Source: Bacteroidota bacterium
Lineage (GTDB): Bacteria > Bacteroidota > Bacteroidia > B-17B0 > Aurantibacillaceae
NCBI GenBank assembly: GCA_016702705.1
Contig: JADJDM010000001.1
Span: 124,001-188,000 of the forward strand
Reading direction: 5' to 3'
Length of the DNA: 64,000 bases
The notes below the pieces were generated by a model that saw only the letters and a program-made list of their open reading frames with translations, made no database searches and was not told where the DNA came from. The position numbers and the translations under genes were made by a program. This document shows positions 55,487 through 64,000 of this stretch, in pieces. Every line of letters begins with the position of its first letter. Positions within the stretch are counted from its first letter, which is position 1.

Positions 55487-56396
55487 TGAGCATTATTCCT
55501 CCATACTTACAAAAAGGTGATACAGTTGCTATTGTTGCCACTGCACGTAAAATTAGCTTGGAGGAATTGCAACCTGCAATTGATATTATTAATGCATGGG
55601 GACTTAAAAGTAGTTTTAAGTAAAAATATTTTTTGCATCGATAATCAATTTGCTGGAACAGATGAAGAGCGAGCTGCTGATATGCAATGGGCTTTAGATG
55701 ACAATACTATTAAAGCAATCATTTGTGCACGTGGTGGATACGGCACAGTGCGTATAATTGACAAGTTAGATTTTAGCACTTTTGTAAAACATCCGAAATG
55801 GATTGTTGGTTATAGTGATATCACTGTTTTTGCATCAACACATTAATCAAAATTTTGGTATTGCAAGTTTACATGCAACCATGCCAATTAATTTTACGAA
55901 AAACGAAGAAGCCACAGAAAGCTTGCGCAAGGCTTTGTTTGGAGAGACATTAACTTATACTGTTCCTGCTCATGCATTAAACAGGGCAGGTGAAGCAATT
56001 GGAGAATTAATTGGTGGTAATTTAAGTTTGATATATGCTTTATGCGGAAGCAAAAGTGATATTGATACAAAAGGAAAAATATTATTCATAGAAGATTTGG
56101 ATGAATATTTATATCACATCGATCGAATGATGATGAATTTAAAACGCAGTGGTAAGCTACAACACCTTGCTGGACTAATTGTTGGCGGCATGAGCGACAT
56201 GAAAGACAATACTATTCCATTTGGCAAAACTGCTGAAGAAATTATTTTAGATGCTGTGAAGGAATATAATTTCCCTGTATGCTTTGATTTTCCAGCGGGG
56301 CATATTGATAGGAATTTGCCGTTGGCGATGGGAAGAGAGGTCAATTTATCTGTAAGCACGAATTCAGTTTTTTTGAATCTTAACCATACAAATTAA
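55486..56396 (+). CDS. LD-carboxypeptidase, MccF/LdcA family S66 (two frameshifts)
   Basis: Serine peptidase that trims murein tetrapeptides or inactivates peptide-nucleotides. From ATG 55486 (MSIIPPYLQKGDTVAIVATA) the frame breaks in the A run near 55606-55609 (extra A). It continues as KVVLSKNIFCIDNQF through ARGGYGTVRIIDKLDF and the nucleophile region GYSDITVF. It breaks again in the T run near 55830 (extra T) and resumes as HQHINQNFGIASLHATMPINF, then FIEDLDEYLYHIDRMM with the catalytic Glu, to the end with DFPAGHIDRNLPLAMG. About 302 residues after correction. The readable pieces are 55486-55623, 55517-55846 and 55803-56396. Confidence 0.9.
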
Positions 56397-56439
56397 TTAA
56401 CAAGTTTTTAGCCTTAAGATTTACTAAAATTATTTTGCC

Positions 56440-56447
56440 TAAGTTTG
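56440..56447 (+). promoter_or_regulatory. Bacteroidota -7 element TAAGTTTG
   Basis: Exact TAnnTTTG match 43 bases before the lipoprotein ATG. No clear -33. Consensus inference. Confidence 0.4.
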
Positions 56448-56490
56448 ATTCACAATTCAACCTTATTACAAAACCATTTAAAAAACCAAC

Positions 56491-57147
56491 ATGAAAAAAA
56501 TCACATTTAACTTTTTAATGCCTGCATTAGCTGGCGCATTAATTTTTACATCTTGCGGCAATAAAAATGAAGCAAACGGAGAAGCTGCGACTACAGATAC
56601 TACAAAAACAGAAGCTCCTGCAAAAGTAGAAGAACCTACAGTTGATTTTGCTACTGCTTGTACAATGGAAAACAAAATGGCAGTAACCGTTAAAGGTTAT
56701 GAATATAATACCGACAATAAAAACCAATAAATTTTGACATTGCTGATTTTGTAGTAAAAAAATTCTACTTGGAATCTTAAAACAGATTCAACTGCTGAAT
56801 TAAGTTTATTTAACTACACAGCAGAAGAAGCTACACAAAACAAAAAAAACGACCAAGTTGAAATACGTGTTAGTTTTATAGCAAGAAAAGGAAAAAAAAT
56901 CGGCCCAGGTGTTTATACCCATAGCGATTCTCAAGCTGATATAACTGCTATTACTAATGTAATAACTAATAATGGAAAAGTGTATTTTAACTGGTCGGCA
57001 GGTATGCCTGATGTTGGAACTGTAACACTAAGCTGCGCTAATAAAGATGGAGTTTGTGGGGAGTTTAAATTAGCTTCTGATTCTCCAGAAACAAAATGGA
57101 TTGGCACAGTAAAAGTAAATGGAACATTTAAGGTAGAAGCGAAATAA
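56491..57147 (+). CDS. Lipoprotein, two frameshifts, unknown function
   Basis: From ATG 56491 a lipoprotein signal (PALAGALIFTSC) and an Ala/Thr/Glu-rich linker (AATTDTTKTEAPAK) lead into a beta-rich domain. The first frame stops at 56730 (GYEYNTDNKNQ). Adding one A in the run near 56720 lets it continue as NTDNKKPINFDIADFVV; removing one A in the A7 run near 56756-56762 continues it as STWNLKTDSTAELSLFNYT to TAA 57147. The mature domain includes GVYTHSDSQADITAITN and TKWIGTVKVNGTFKV. About 218 residues after correction. No family recognised. Confidence 0.7.
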
Positions 57148-57156
57148 ATAATTTTG

Positions 57157-57270
57157 GAACCAAGACAACAGGATGCAAGAATCAAGACGAGTTACTAAAA
57201 TGTAAGATGAACATCTTATTTAGCAACAACCAGTCTTGCCTCTTGATTCTTGCCGTCTTGGTTCTTTTTT
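57157..57270. repeat. Nested inverted repeat ending in a T run, possible terminator
   Basis: Three nested arms: GAACCAAGAC/GTCTTGGTTC (57157-57166, 57255-57264), GCAAGAATCAAGA/TCTTGATTCTTGC (57175-57187, 57241-57253, perfect 13 bp) and TAAGATG/CATCTTA (57203-57209, 57212-57218). Six T residues follow. It lies between the convergent lipoprotein and DUF493 genes. It can fold as one long stem and end transcription; its CAAGAATCAAGA words also suggest a dispersed repeat. Confidence 0.65.
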
Positions 57271-57288
57271 ACAAAGCCATTAACCCCT

Positions 57289-57542
57289 CTATTTCCGTTG
57301 CCTTTTATATATCCCAATTATTTCATCCGAACTCATTACAACTTGTTTTGAGGTAATTGAAATATATTTCCCACTACTTGATGTTTTTTGTAGCACTTCT
57401 GCTTCCTCTGTAAACAAAGCTTCTACTAAAGCCATTTTTTTATTATCAGCTGGTATAATAAATTTAAACATGTACACACTTGGGAAAGTATGTTCTTGTT
57501 CTAGTTTTCTTTAAACTGGTCGTAGTTGTAATTAGTGTCCAT
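57289..57542 (-). CDS. DUF493 family protein (frameshifted)
   Basis: Small regulatory-fold protein of the DUF493/YbeD family. The clear C-terminal part (MFKFIIPADNKKMALVEALF, SSSGKYISITSKQVVMSSDEIIGIYK) is in one frame to 57289. Upstream, ATG 57542 starts DTNYNYDQFKE in another frame; adding one A in the A run near 57512-57516 joins them as KLEQEHTFPSVYMFKF. About 84 residues. It overlaps the LysE gene stop by 11 bases, so the two form one operon. Function unknown; ferredoxin-like ACT fold. Confidence 0.75.
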
Positions 57543-58275
57543 TATGTTGATGTAAAGGCAAGAAATAAATTTTGTAAATTAAGTAGAAACCAAAAACAAT
57601 TAATATTACACCCGAAATCATATTTACGATTTTCATTAAACGTGGTGTTAGAAAATGCTTGATTTTGTAAGAGATAAATGCTTTCAGTAAATCTGTTGAT
57701 AACACAACACCCAATGTGAAAGTGAAGAAAATCACAATCTTAAGATAATCAAATTCAAATTTACTTCCCTACTGTAGTTGCTGTTGCTAACCAAAAATCC
57801 AAAACAAATGGATTTAATAAATTTATAAAAAAACCTTTTAAGGCTAATATTACTGGATGCGGCAATTTATCTTTTGAATCTATTTTATTTATAAATTTAT
57901 CTTCTCTGTTTTTATTAACCTCTGTTTCTATATTTAAATGATTAACTCCAGTTGCGTCATCAATTTGTGCATCTGTTTTAGGTGCCTTATTGTACAAATT
58001 AAATGAACCATAAACTATCAATACAATTCCACCCACTACACCAATAAAGGATTGACTTTTAGGGTTACTTAAAAATACCTTGTGCGCCCAAAGCAAGTAA
58101 AACAAAAATTAAAAATAACCAAAGCTAAATCACTCAGAAAAATTCCAACTGCTAAAGATGCAGCAGGCTTAAATCCATGTTTAATTCCTGTGTTAATCAA
58201 TGCAAAAAAACCGGGGCCAAACGAAAACGCTAAAACCAAACCTAATATTATACCTTCATAAACTGCTGCAAACAT
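57532..58275 (-). CDS. LysE family transporter (multiple frameshifts)
   Basis: Membrane amino-acid exporter family. It starts MFAAVYEGIILGLVLAFSFG with the characteristic FGPGFFALINTGIKHGFK. The frame breaks at about 58100 (poly-T) and at about 58075-58080, giving the middle piece FLSNPKSQSFIGVVGG to LKGFFINLLNPFVLDFW. Another break near 57755-57760 gives the end piece IFFTFTLGVVLSTDLLKAFISY. The pieces 58069-58275, 57761-58105 and 57532-57735 together make about 247 residues, normal for LysE. Substrate unknown; not lysine by necessity. The breaks in homopolymers argue for sequencing error. Confidence 0.78.
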
Positions 58276-58278
58276 ACA

Positions 58279-59812
58279 TTACTTGTTTTTTTGATGAAGA
58301 AACTCCAACCAATCCTCTAGCATCTTTCCCTTCATCACCCTCGGAAATTTATGTTGCGAACCCAATTTACCTTTGTGTTCCATAAAATTCATAAATGTTG
58401 CATGAGGCAACACATCAACTATCACATCTTTTAATGCGTGACCACGCTCAACACGATAGTCATCATTTAATACTTTTAAATGGTTATCAATTCTGTTTTT
58501 TAATTCTGCTATATCTACTTTATTATCTGATGCTATAAACCAATGATGCGCAAACAAACCGTTGTGAGGCACACCAGCCACTGTATATTCGCCAACTTCA
58601 ATATTCATTTCTTGAGATGCAAGTATAAGTGCTTTGTTCATGTTATCAACACTTAAATGCTCACCACACATACTTAGGAAATGTTTTGTACGACCAGTGA
58701 TAATTATTTCTGCTTCTTCTACGTTTGTAAAACGAATGGTGTCGCCAATTAAATAACGCCATGCACCCGAACAAGTAGAAATTAAAGTTGCATACTCCAC
58801 TCCTTCTTCTGCTTCATTTATTAATAAGGTTTCTGGATTGTTTTTTAAATTTCCATCGCCATCAAAATTTTCATCATTAAAAGGAATAAACTCAAAAAAG
58901 ATCCCATTATCCAATACCATTTTCATTGCCCCGCTTTTATCCGAACCAACTTGGTAAGCCATAAAACCTTCAGAGGCTAAATAAGTATCTAAAATAATCA
59001 GTGGGAAAGATGTAAGCTTTTTCGAAACTTTTTAAATACGGAGTATATGAAACACCACCACTTACATAAATGCGCAGATTAGGCCAAATATCATGGATGG
59101 TTTTAACATTATAATGCGCAATAATTTTTTCGAAAATAATTTGTATCCACGCTGGAACACCACAAATAACACCAATATCCCACTTTGGCGCATTTAAAAC
59201 AATATCGTTTAGTTTTGAATTCCAATCGCGATGTCTTGAAATTGCATAGCCTGGTTTATAAAAAAACTGAAACCAAAACGGAATATTTCCCTGTTGTAAT
59301 TCCACTTAAATCTCCCTCATAATACGTACCGTTAAAACTTAAATGCGTACTTCCACCAACCATCAACACACGTTTCTGAAAAAACTCTTTTGGTAAATCA
59401 ACTTCCGATAAAGAAATTGTTTGACGCATACTAACTTTTCGAATTGCCTTCAGCATATCCTTAGTAACAGGAATATGTTTACTAGCTGCTTCTGATGTTC
59501 CCGAACTTAATGCAAAGTGTTTTACATGATTAGGCCAACAAACAAATGGTTCGCCGTTTAAACAACGATACCACCAGTTTTTAAACATGCTATTATAATC
59601 ATGCGCTGGAATATCTTGCCTAAATGTATTGTAAAAATTACGCTCCTTTAATTTCTGACTAAACTTATAATGCTCTCCAAATGCTGTAAACTCAGCCTTT
59701 TTCATTAAGCTTACGCAAAGTGCTTAATTGTTTTTTAATGCAGTTTTACGGTAGGAGGAACTTTTCCTCTCAACTCAATTGCTTTCTTTAATATCGACCC
59801 TAATATTGCCAT
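58279..59812 (-). CDS. GH3-like acyl-acid-amido synthetase family (multiple frameshifts)
   Basis: Adenylate-forming family (PF03321), named after plant auxin-responsive proteins; bacterial members have unknown natural substrates. ATG 59812 starts MAILGSILKKAIELRGKVPP. Breaks occur near 59733 and 59703. The next piece holds FYNTFRQDIPAHDYN and the ATP-binding ALSSGTSEAASKHIPV, then SFNGTYYEGDLSGITTG. There is a break near 59290, the piece with GVPAWIQIIFEKI, a break near 59018, then MAYQVGSDKSGAM, CSGAWRYLIGDTIRF and LSVDNMNKA to the end. About 510 residues after correction. Main pieces: 59256-59705, 58970-59305, 58279-58962. Confidence 0.85.
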
Positions 59813-59833
59813 GTATAAACTAAACCCTAAATC

Positions 59834-60943
59834 TTATTTGATATAACGAAAATCTTGATTGTTCTTAACTGCTTTAACACTTTCAAAAATTAACTTAATT
59901 ACATTTTCCACATCATCCTTATGAACTGATTCAACAGTTGTGTGCATGTAACGCAAAGGCAATGAAATTAATGAAGAAACTACTCCGCCGTTTGAATAAG
60001 CGAATGCGTCTGTGTCTGTTCCTGTAGCACGTGATACTGCGGCACGTTGAAAATCGATTTTGTTTTTCTTAGCGCTATCAATAATTAATTTCAATAAATT
60101 GTTGTGCACTGCTGGTCCGTAGGTAAGCACAGGCCCTTTGCCACAAGCAATATCTCCGCTTACTACTTTGCTCATCATTGGCGTTTGTGTACAATGCGTA
60201 ACATCTGTAACAATAGCAACATTTGGCTTAATACGATTGGTAATCATTTCCGCACCGCGTAAACCAACTTCTTCTTGTACTGAGTTTACAATGTATAAAC
60301 CAAATGGTAATTTAGTTTTACTTTCTTTTAATAAACGTGCAACTTCTGCAATCATAAAACCACCAATACGGTTATCCAATGCGCGACCAACATAATAGCG
60401 GTCATTAAGCACCATAAACTCATCTTCGTAAGTAATTACACAACCTACATGCACGCCAAGTTCTTCAACTTCTTTATCCGATGTACAACCGCAATCTAAA
60501 AATATATTTTTTAAACTTGGAACTTCCTCCTTAGCTGCATCGCGCACATGTATTGCTGGCCAACCAAAAACTGCTTTTACAATTCCTTTATCGGTATGAA
60601 TGTTTACTCTTTTAGAAGGAGCAATTTGATGATCAGAGCCGCCATTGCGTTTTAAATAAATAAAACCATCTTTAGTTATGTAATGCACAAACCAAGAAAT
60701 TTCATCGGCATGCGCTTCTATAACAACTTTGTAAGGAGCGTCTGGGTTAATAACACCAACCGTTGTTCCGTAGTTATCTACAAAATGTGTATCGATGTAT
60801 GGTTTAATATAGTTTAACCAAATTTTTTGTCCTTCCCATTCGAAACCAGTTGGTGAAGGATTATTAATATACTTAGTTAAGAACGAAAGTGAATTAGCGT
60901 TTAATATAGATGCTTTGCCCTTTTCCTTTTTTTGCTTTGCCAT
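59834..60943 (-). CDS. M42 family metallopeptidase
   Basis: Protein of 369 residues from ATG 60943 (MAKQKKEKGKAS); the frame is open to 61006. M42 aminopeptidase/endoglucanase-M family, cytoplasmic, dinuclear metal site: EAHADEISWFVHYI, DNRIGGFMIAEVA, the catalytic Glu in QEEVGLRGAE, DVTH and YMHTTVESVHKDD. Degrades peptides to amino acids. Clean frames inside the otherwise damaged region. 21 bases from GH3 in the same direction. Confidence 0.92.
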   Translation of the reverse strand: MAKQKKEKGKASILNANSLSFLTKYINNPSPTGFEWEGQKIWLNYIKPYIDTHFVDNYGTTVGVINPDAPYKVVIEAHADEISWFVHYITKDGFIYLKRNGGSDHQIAPSKRVNIHTDKGIVKAVFGWPAIHVRDAAKEEVPSLKNIFLDCGCTSDKEVEELGVHVGCVITYEDEFMVLNDRYYVGRALDNRIGGFMIAEVARLLKESKTKLPFGLYIVNSVQEEVGLRGAEMITNRIKPNVAIVTDVTHCTQTPMMSKVVSGDIACGKGPVLTYGPAVHNNLLKLIIDSAKKNKIDFQRAAVSRATGTDTDAFAYSNGGVVSSLISLPLRYMHTTVESVHKDDVENVIKLIFESVKAVKNNQDFRYIK

Positions 60944-61014
60944 AAATTTAAAATAAAAGGCTAATTTAATGTTTTTGCTCTTAATAAAAAAGCTAATTTT
61001 ACTCATAATTAACC

Positions 61015-61601
61015 ATGCAGGAATACTTAGAAAATATTGACAGAGCTCTTTTTTTAGGCATTAATAATGCTCATTCTGCATTTTTTGATTGGTTAATTCC
61101 ATACGCTACCCAATTTCCTTTTGGACACCACTTTTTGCAGTAGTAATTTACTTTTTTTATACAAAAATATCAAAAAAATTAGCGCTTATTTTAGTGTGTT
61201 TTGCTTTGTTAATAGGGATTACCGACCCAGTTGCTAATCTTGTAAAAAAATCAGTAAAACGTGCCCGCCCCACACATAATATTGAAATAGCAGAACAGGT
61301 AAAAACTGTTGATGGATATAGAGGCGGCGAATTTGGATTTGTATCGGGGCACGCAGCAAATAGTTTCGGAATTGCTATTTTACTTTTTTTGCTTTTTAAA
61401 GGGGCGAAATTGTGGGTAAAATTAATTTTTATCGACTGGGCAATTTTTATTTGTTACACACGCATTTATTTAGGAGTGCATTATCCGGCAGATTTAATTG
61501 GCGGGGCAATTATTGGCATTGTAGCCGCGTTCATCATTTATCGTTTGTATTTATTTCTCGATAAAAAATTATTTACTGAAGAAGTTCCAAGCACAAATTA
61601 A
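61015..61601 (+). CDS. PAP2 family phosphatase (frameshifted)
   Basis: Lipid phosphatase, probably undecaprenyl-pyrophosphate or lipid-A-type. From ATG 61015 (MQEYLENIDRALFLGINNA) the frame breaks in the T run near 61122-61125 (one T missing) and continues as FPFWTPLFAVVIYFF. The PAP2 motifs follow: KKSVKRARP, VSGHAANSFG and TRIYLGVHYPADLIGGAI with the catalytic histidines. About 195 residues. The readable main frame is 61089-61601. Six membrane helices are expected. 2 bases separate it from the next gene. Confidence 0.88.
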
Positions 61602-61603
61602 TT

Positions 61604-62479
61604 ATGAAATTATCCTTTTTACATATAAAATTTTTCTTGCTCATTACTGCAATTAGTTTTTCTGCATTGGCGCAAATGCCTAATTCCGACATTTATCTTT
61701 TCACAATTAAACGCACAGGAAGTACGATGATTGTAAAAAAGGGAGAAAACATTACTAAACGTGAAGGCTACGATAATCAACCTTTTTTTACACCCGATAA
61801 TAAATCATTGCTGTTTGTGTCGATAAAAGAAGACAAACAATCAGACGTGTACAGCTATAATTTAGGAAATCAAAAAACTACTGCAATAACACAAACACCT
61901 GTAAGTGAATATTCGCCTATTGTTACACCTGATGGTAAATTTTTTACAACTGTTGTGGTTGAACAAGATTCTACACAACGTATTTATAAATACGATTTAA
62001 AAAACAAATTAAAACCGGAGTTGTTGTTTGATGAAGACTCGGTTGGATATTACTCTTGGCTTAATAAAGATTCGGTGTTATACTACAAACTAACTGCGCC
62101 GCATAGCTTACACGCTTATGATATAAAAAACAAACGTGACGTGTGGATTGCTAACTCACCTACTCGCTCGTTTAAACCAGTAAAAAATTTCTCGTTTTTT
62201 TATTGCACACAAGATAAAAATGAAACCATGGTTCGTATTTATAATATGCGTTTAAAAAAATCAGAAGAATACGTTGCAGTTAAAAAAGAAAACGAAGATT
62301 TCATTTGGGACAAAACTTTAGGCTTAATAAAATCCGACGGCAGCAAAATAATGCGTTACAACGACGACATTAAAACATGGGTTGAAATGGCCGATTTCTC
62401 TGCATTTGGTGTAGGAAAAATCACTCGCTTTGCTTTTAGTCCGAATGGCAGGTATCTTGCAGTTGTGGGGAATAAGTAG
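61604..62479 (+). CDS. Secreted PD40/TolB-like beta-propeller protein
   Basis: Protein of 291 residues with a signal peptide (FFLLITAISFSALAQ). Repeats such as NQPFFTPDNKSLLFVSIK and YSPIVTPDGKFFTTVVVE match PD40/TolB-type propeller blades. Only about five blades are seen, so it may be a small or incomplete propeller. Likely periplasmic, binding function unknown. It follows the PAP2 gene in one operon. Confidence 0.78.
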   Translation: MKLSFLHIKFFLLITAISFSALAQMPNSDIYLFTIKRTGSTMIVKKGENITKREGYDNQPFFTPDNKSLLFVSIKEDKQSDVYSYNLGNQKTTAITQTPVSEYSPIVTPDGKFFTTVVVEQDSTQRIYKYDLKNKLKPELLFDEDSVGYYSWLNKDSVLYYKLTAPHSLHAYDIKNKRDVWIANSPTRSFKPVKNFSFFYCTQDKNETMVRIYNMRLKKSEEYVAVKKENEDFIWDKTLGLIKSDGSKIMRYNDDIKTWVEMADFSAFGVGKITRFAFSPNGRYLAVVGNK

Positions 62480-62488
62480 GAGCTGGCA

Positions 62489-62618
62489 GGTTGCGGGTTT
62501 CTAGTTCCTGGTTTGAGTGGTTTAATTTCATTCTTTTTCTCCGTTTGAAATTTTTTAAATTTGAGTTATCATTTCGTAAAATCATGATGTATACAAAACA
62601 AACGAGGAACTAGCAACC
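62489..62618. repeat. Imperfect inverted repeat at a convergent gene junction
   Basis: CTAGTTCCTGGTTTG (62501-62515) faces CAAACGAGGAACTAG (62599-62613), one mismatch in 15, extended by GGTTG/CAACC (62489-62493, 62614-62618). The intervening 83 bases are AT-rich without a gene. Word-like repeats of this kind also occur at 66-144 and 57157-57270, always beyond gene 3' ends. Confidence 0.6.
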
Positions 62619-62632
62619 AGAAATAATTTAAC

Positions 62633-63499
62633 CTAGAATAGAATATAATCCTGCGGATTCACAGGGCTTCCATTGTACCACAATTCGAAATGCAAATGAG
62701 GGCCATTGCTTGTTTCGCCTGTGTTTCCAATAATTGCAATAGGTTTTCCTGCTTTTACATAATCGCCTACACGTACTGCTATTTCCGAATTATGTTTGTA
62801 AACACTTACTAGATTATTACTGTGTTGTATTTGCACTACATATCCATCAGCACTTGTAAAGCCAGCAAAAACAACAGTGCCATCCAATGTTGCTTTTATA
62901 AATTCATTTTCTTTGTAGATATATCTGTTCCAAAATGCTCTTCGCGTAAATTAAATGAGCTACTTACCAAGCCTTTTACTGGACTAAAAAAACGAAACTA
63001 CTAATACTATTTACAGGCTTTGATTTATCAGTAATGCTTAATGAATATTTATCTGCAGATTCAATTTCGTTTCTAAGCAATGAATCATTTGCTGATGGAC
63101 TAACATTAACACCAGAATAATTAACACTTGTATCTTTGTTTGGTTTTCTGGCTTGCCTTCTGTTTTACCTGCAAGCACATCACCAATATTTTTTATAAAC
63201 CAATCTTTAGCTTCCATACTTTCTTCTAAAGAATCGGCACGAGCAGTTAAAATAATTAGTTCACGTTTTTGGTCAACATTTCCGTATCCAGGAATGTACT
63301 CGCGTAATGGTGTAAAGGCTACTAAACTAATCACTAAAAAAGTCATTATTATAGTAACCGAACCAAATAAAATAAGTAAGCCTAGTGGGGTTAAACGAAG
63401 GGCAAATTTTTCCTCAAAGGTATCATCATTCAATACCACCAAGCGGTATCGATTTTTTAATTGCTCACGAAACGACCTTTTTTTATCCTTCTTTTCCAT
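62633..63499 (-). CDS. M23 family peptidoglycan endopeptidase (multiple frameshifts)
   Basis: Membrane-anchored lysostaphin-type metallopeptidase. From ATG 63499 (MEKKDKKRSFREQLKNRYR) a cytoplasmic start, one membrane helix (about residues 40-62) and a coiled region. Breaks near 63135, 62987 and 62912 give pieces reading SVNYSGVNVSPSAND, then SPVKGLVSSSFNLREEHFGTDI (the H and D zinc ligands; shown in part) and KENEFIKATLDG. The last piece has DYVKAGKPIAIIGNTG and the HxH pair GPHLHFELW. About 288 residues after correction. The main readable pieces are 63038-63499 and 62633-62887. Confidence 0.88.
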
Positions 63500-63638
63500 T
63501 CAATTCGGTAATATCCGCAAAAACGGGGAAATATTCATTTATTTTTATCTTAAAAACATATAAAAGGCAATATTTGTAAGCTTTTTTCGTTAAAACCATT
63601 ATTTTTGCTATCCGCCTAAAAACGGGAAAACCTAATTT

Positions 63639-64000
63639 GTGAAGAAGCTTTTTAATATAAAATATATACTTTTTATTTTGTTTGTATCCGCAGCATTATT
63701 TTCTGCATGTACACAATATAAAAACAAACCACTCAACAGAGGTTATCATAATATGACCTCGCGCTTTAACGTATATTTTTATGCTAAAGAAAGTTTAAAA
63801 GAAGGTGTTACCAAATTAGAAGAGAATCATAAGGACGACTACACCAAATTACTTCCACTTTACATATACGGAACTAAAGAAAGTAGTAAAGAGATTTTTC
63901 CAGAAATGGATAGAGTAATAAAAAAATCTTCGATTTGTATCACGCGACATGCAATTAAAGATAAAAAAACAAAACAAGAAGTATTTGGCGCAGTTAAGTG
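63639..64000 (+). CDS. sprE: SprE/PorW-like T9SS lipoprotein, partial at right edge
   Basis: Runs off the window; 120 codons seen from GTG 63639. Lipoprotein signal (FILFVSAALFSAC) followed by PLNRGYHNMTSRFNVYFYAKE and LKEGVTKLEENHKDDY, the N-terminal pattern of SprE/PorW, a TPR lipoprotein needed for type IX secretion and gliding. This fits the many T9SS cargo genes in the window. The remainder lies beyond 64000. Confidence 0.75.
   Translation, partial: MKKLFNIKYILFILFVSAALFSACTQYKNKPLNRGYHNMTSRFNVYFYAKESLKEGVTKLEENHKDDYTKLLPLYIYGTKESSKEIFPEMDRVIKKSSICITRHAIKDKKTKQEVFGAVK

Noticed and set aside
57480..57662. Rightward ORF over the LysE/DUF493 region
   Set aside because: It is the antisense shadow of two recognisable leftward genes with frameshifts.
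58279..59812. Plant auxin-related gene acquired by transfer
   Set aside because: Bacterial GH3-like proteins are common in Bacteroidota. Composition matches the neighbours.
1..64000. tRNA, rRNA or riboswitch in the gaps
   Set aside because: No gap held a cloverleaf, a conserved rRNA stretch or a recognised riboswitch core on reading. The gaps are mostly under 250 bases and contain terminators, promoters or repeats.

Overview
The window is AT-rich chromosomal DNA of a member of the Bacteroidota, most likely a flavobacteria- or sphingobacteria-like environmental lineage. The main evidence is repeated type IX secretion (T9SS) cargo with type A and type B C-terminal sorting domains, the start of a SprE/PorW-type T9SS lipoprotein at the right edge, many short lipoproteins with a Bacteroidota-like lipobox, TAnnTTTG promoter elements, and several Bacteroidota-restricted families (DUF6089 barrel, SiaB-like kinase, DUF493, the LptE-TPR-SecG order). 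I see no rRNA, tRNA, CRISPR array, prophage, transposase or integrase.

Layout. 0-5.7 kb: a membrane/AAA+ cluster (RDD diverging from SpoIIM, a six-helix protein, DUF4129, DUF4350, MoxR) without its usual DUF58 partner. 5.7-11.4 kb: a PEP/pyruvate-binding protein of unusual domain order, a DUF2459 protein, aconitase and a secreted unknown. 11.5-16.8 kb: tandem T9SS adhesin paralogues, one decayed, then an orphan and an OmpA protein. 16.9-20.9 kb: a signalling block (TPR-SpoIIE phosphatase, HisKA_2 kinase, LytTR regulator). 21-24.5 kb: T9SS and collagen-like surface proteins. 24.5-31.2 kb: SDR reductase, HemB, a flavoprotein lacking the redox disulfide, DUF6089, lipoproteins, cyclophilin and LptB. 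31-39.7 kb: surface proteins, including a 1.3k-residue beta-helix protein interrupted by an in-frame stop and a type B adhesin. 39.7-50.4 kb: housekeeping genes in clean frames (GcvP, SiaB-like kinase, deoxynucleoside kinase, bifunctional nuclease, EtfAB, glycosyltransferase, LptE-TPR-SecG, SirB/cytochrome c). 50.4-64 kb: orphan, BI-1, EngB, GlsB/OlsB-like acyltransferase, Asd, then LD-carboxypeptidase, lipoprotein, DUF493, LysE, GH3, M42 peptidase, PAP2, PD40 protein, M23 peptidase and SprE.

The dominant oddity is the number of otherwise well conserved genes broken by single-base indels, mostly in A or T runs. Examples are aconitase, the histidine kinase, DUF6089, BI-1, LD-carboxypeptidase, LysE, GH3, PAP2 and M23. 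They are densest from 55.5 to 63.2 kb. Translation resumes in another frame with family-typical sequence, and the net length is usually restored, so I read most of these as consensus errors of a long-read or low-coverage assembly rather than biology. The adhesin at 11.5-12.6 kb is different: it carries a deletion, a frameshift, a Trp-to-stop change and a lost C-terminus, which fits real decay.

Functionally the window combines envelope biogenesis (LptB, LptE, SecG, OmpA, peptidoglycan peptidases), T9SS-exported adhesins, core metabolism (aconitase, glycine cleavage, ETF, HemB, Asd) and regulated signalling. I found no clear new defence or mobile system. The most biologically interesting items are the MoxR cluster without DUF58, the rearranged PEP-binding protein, the disulfide-less flavoprotein with a C-terminal cysteine cluster, and word-like inverted repeats at gene 3' ends.
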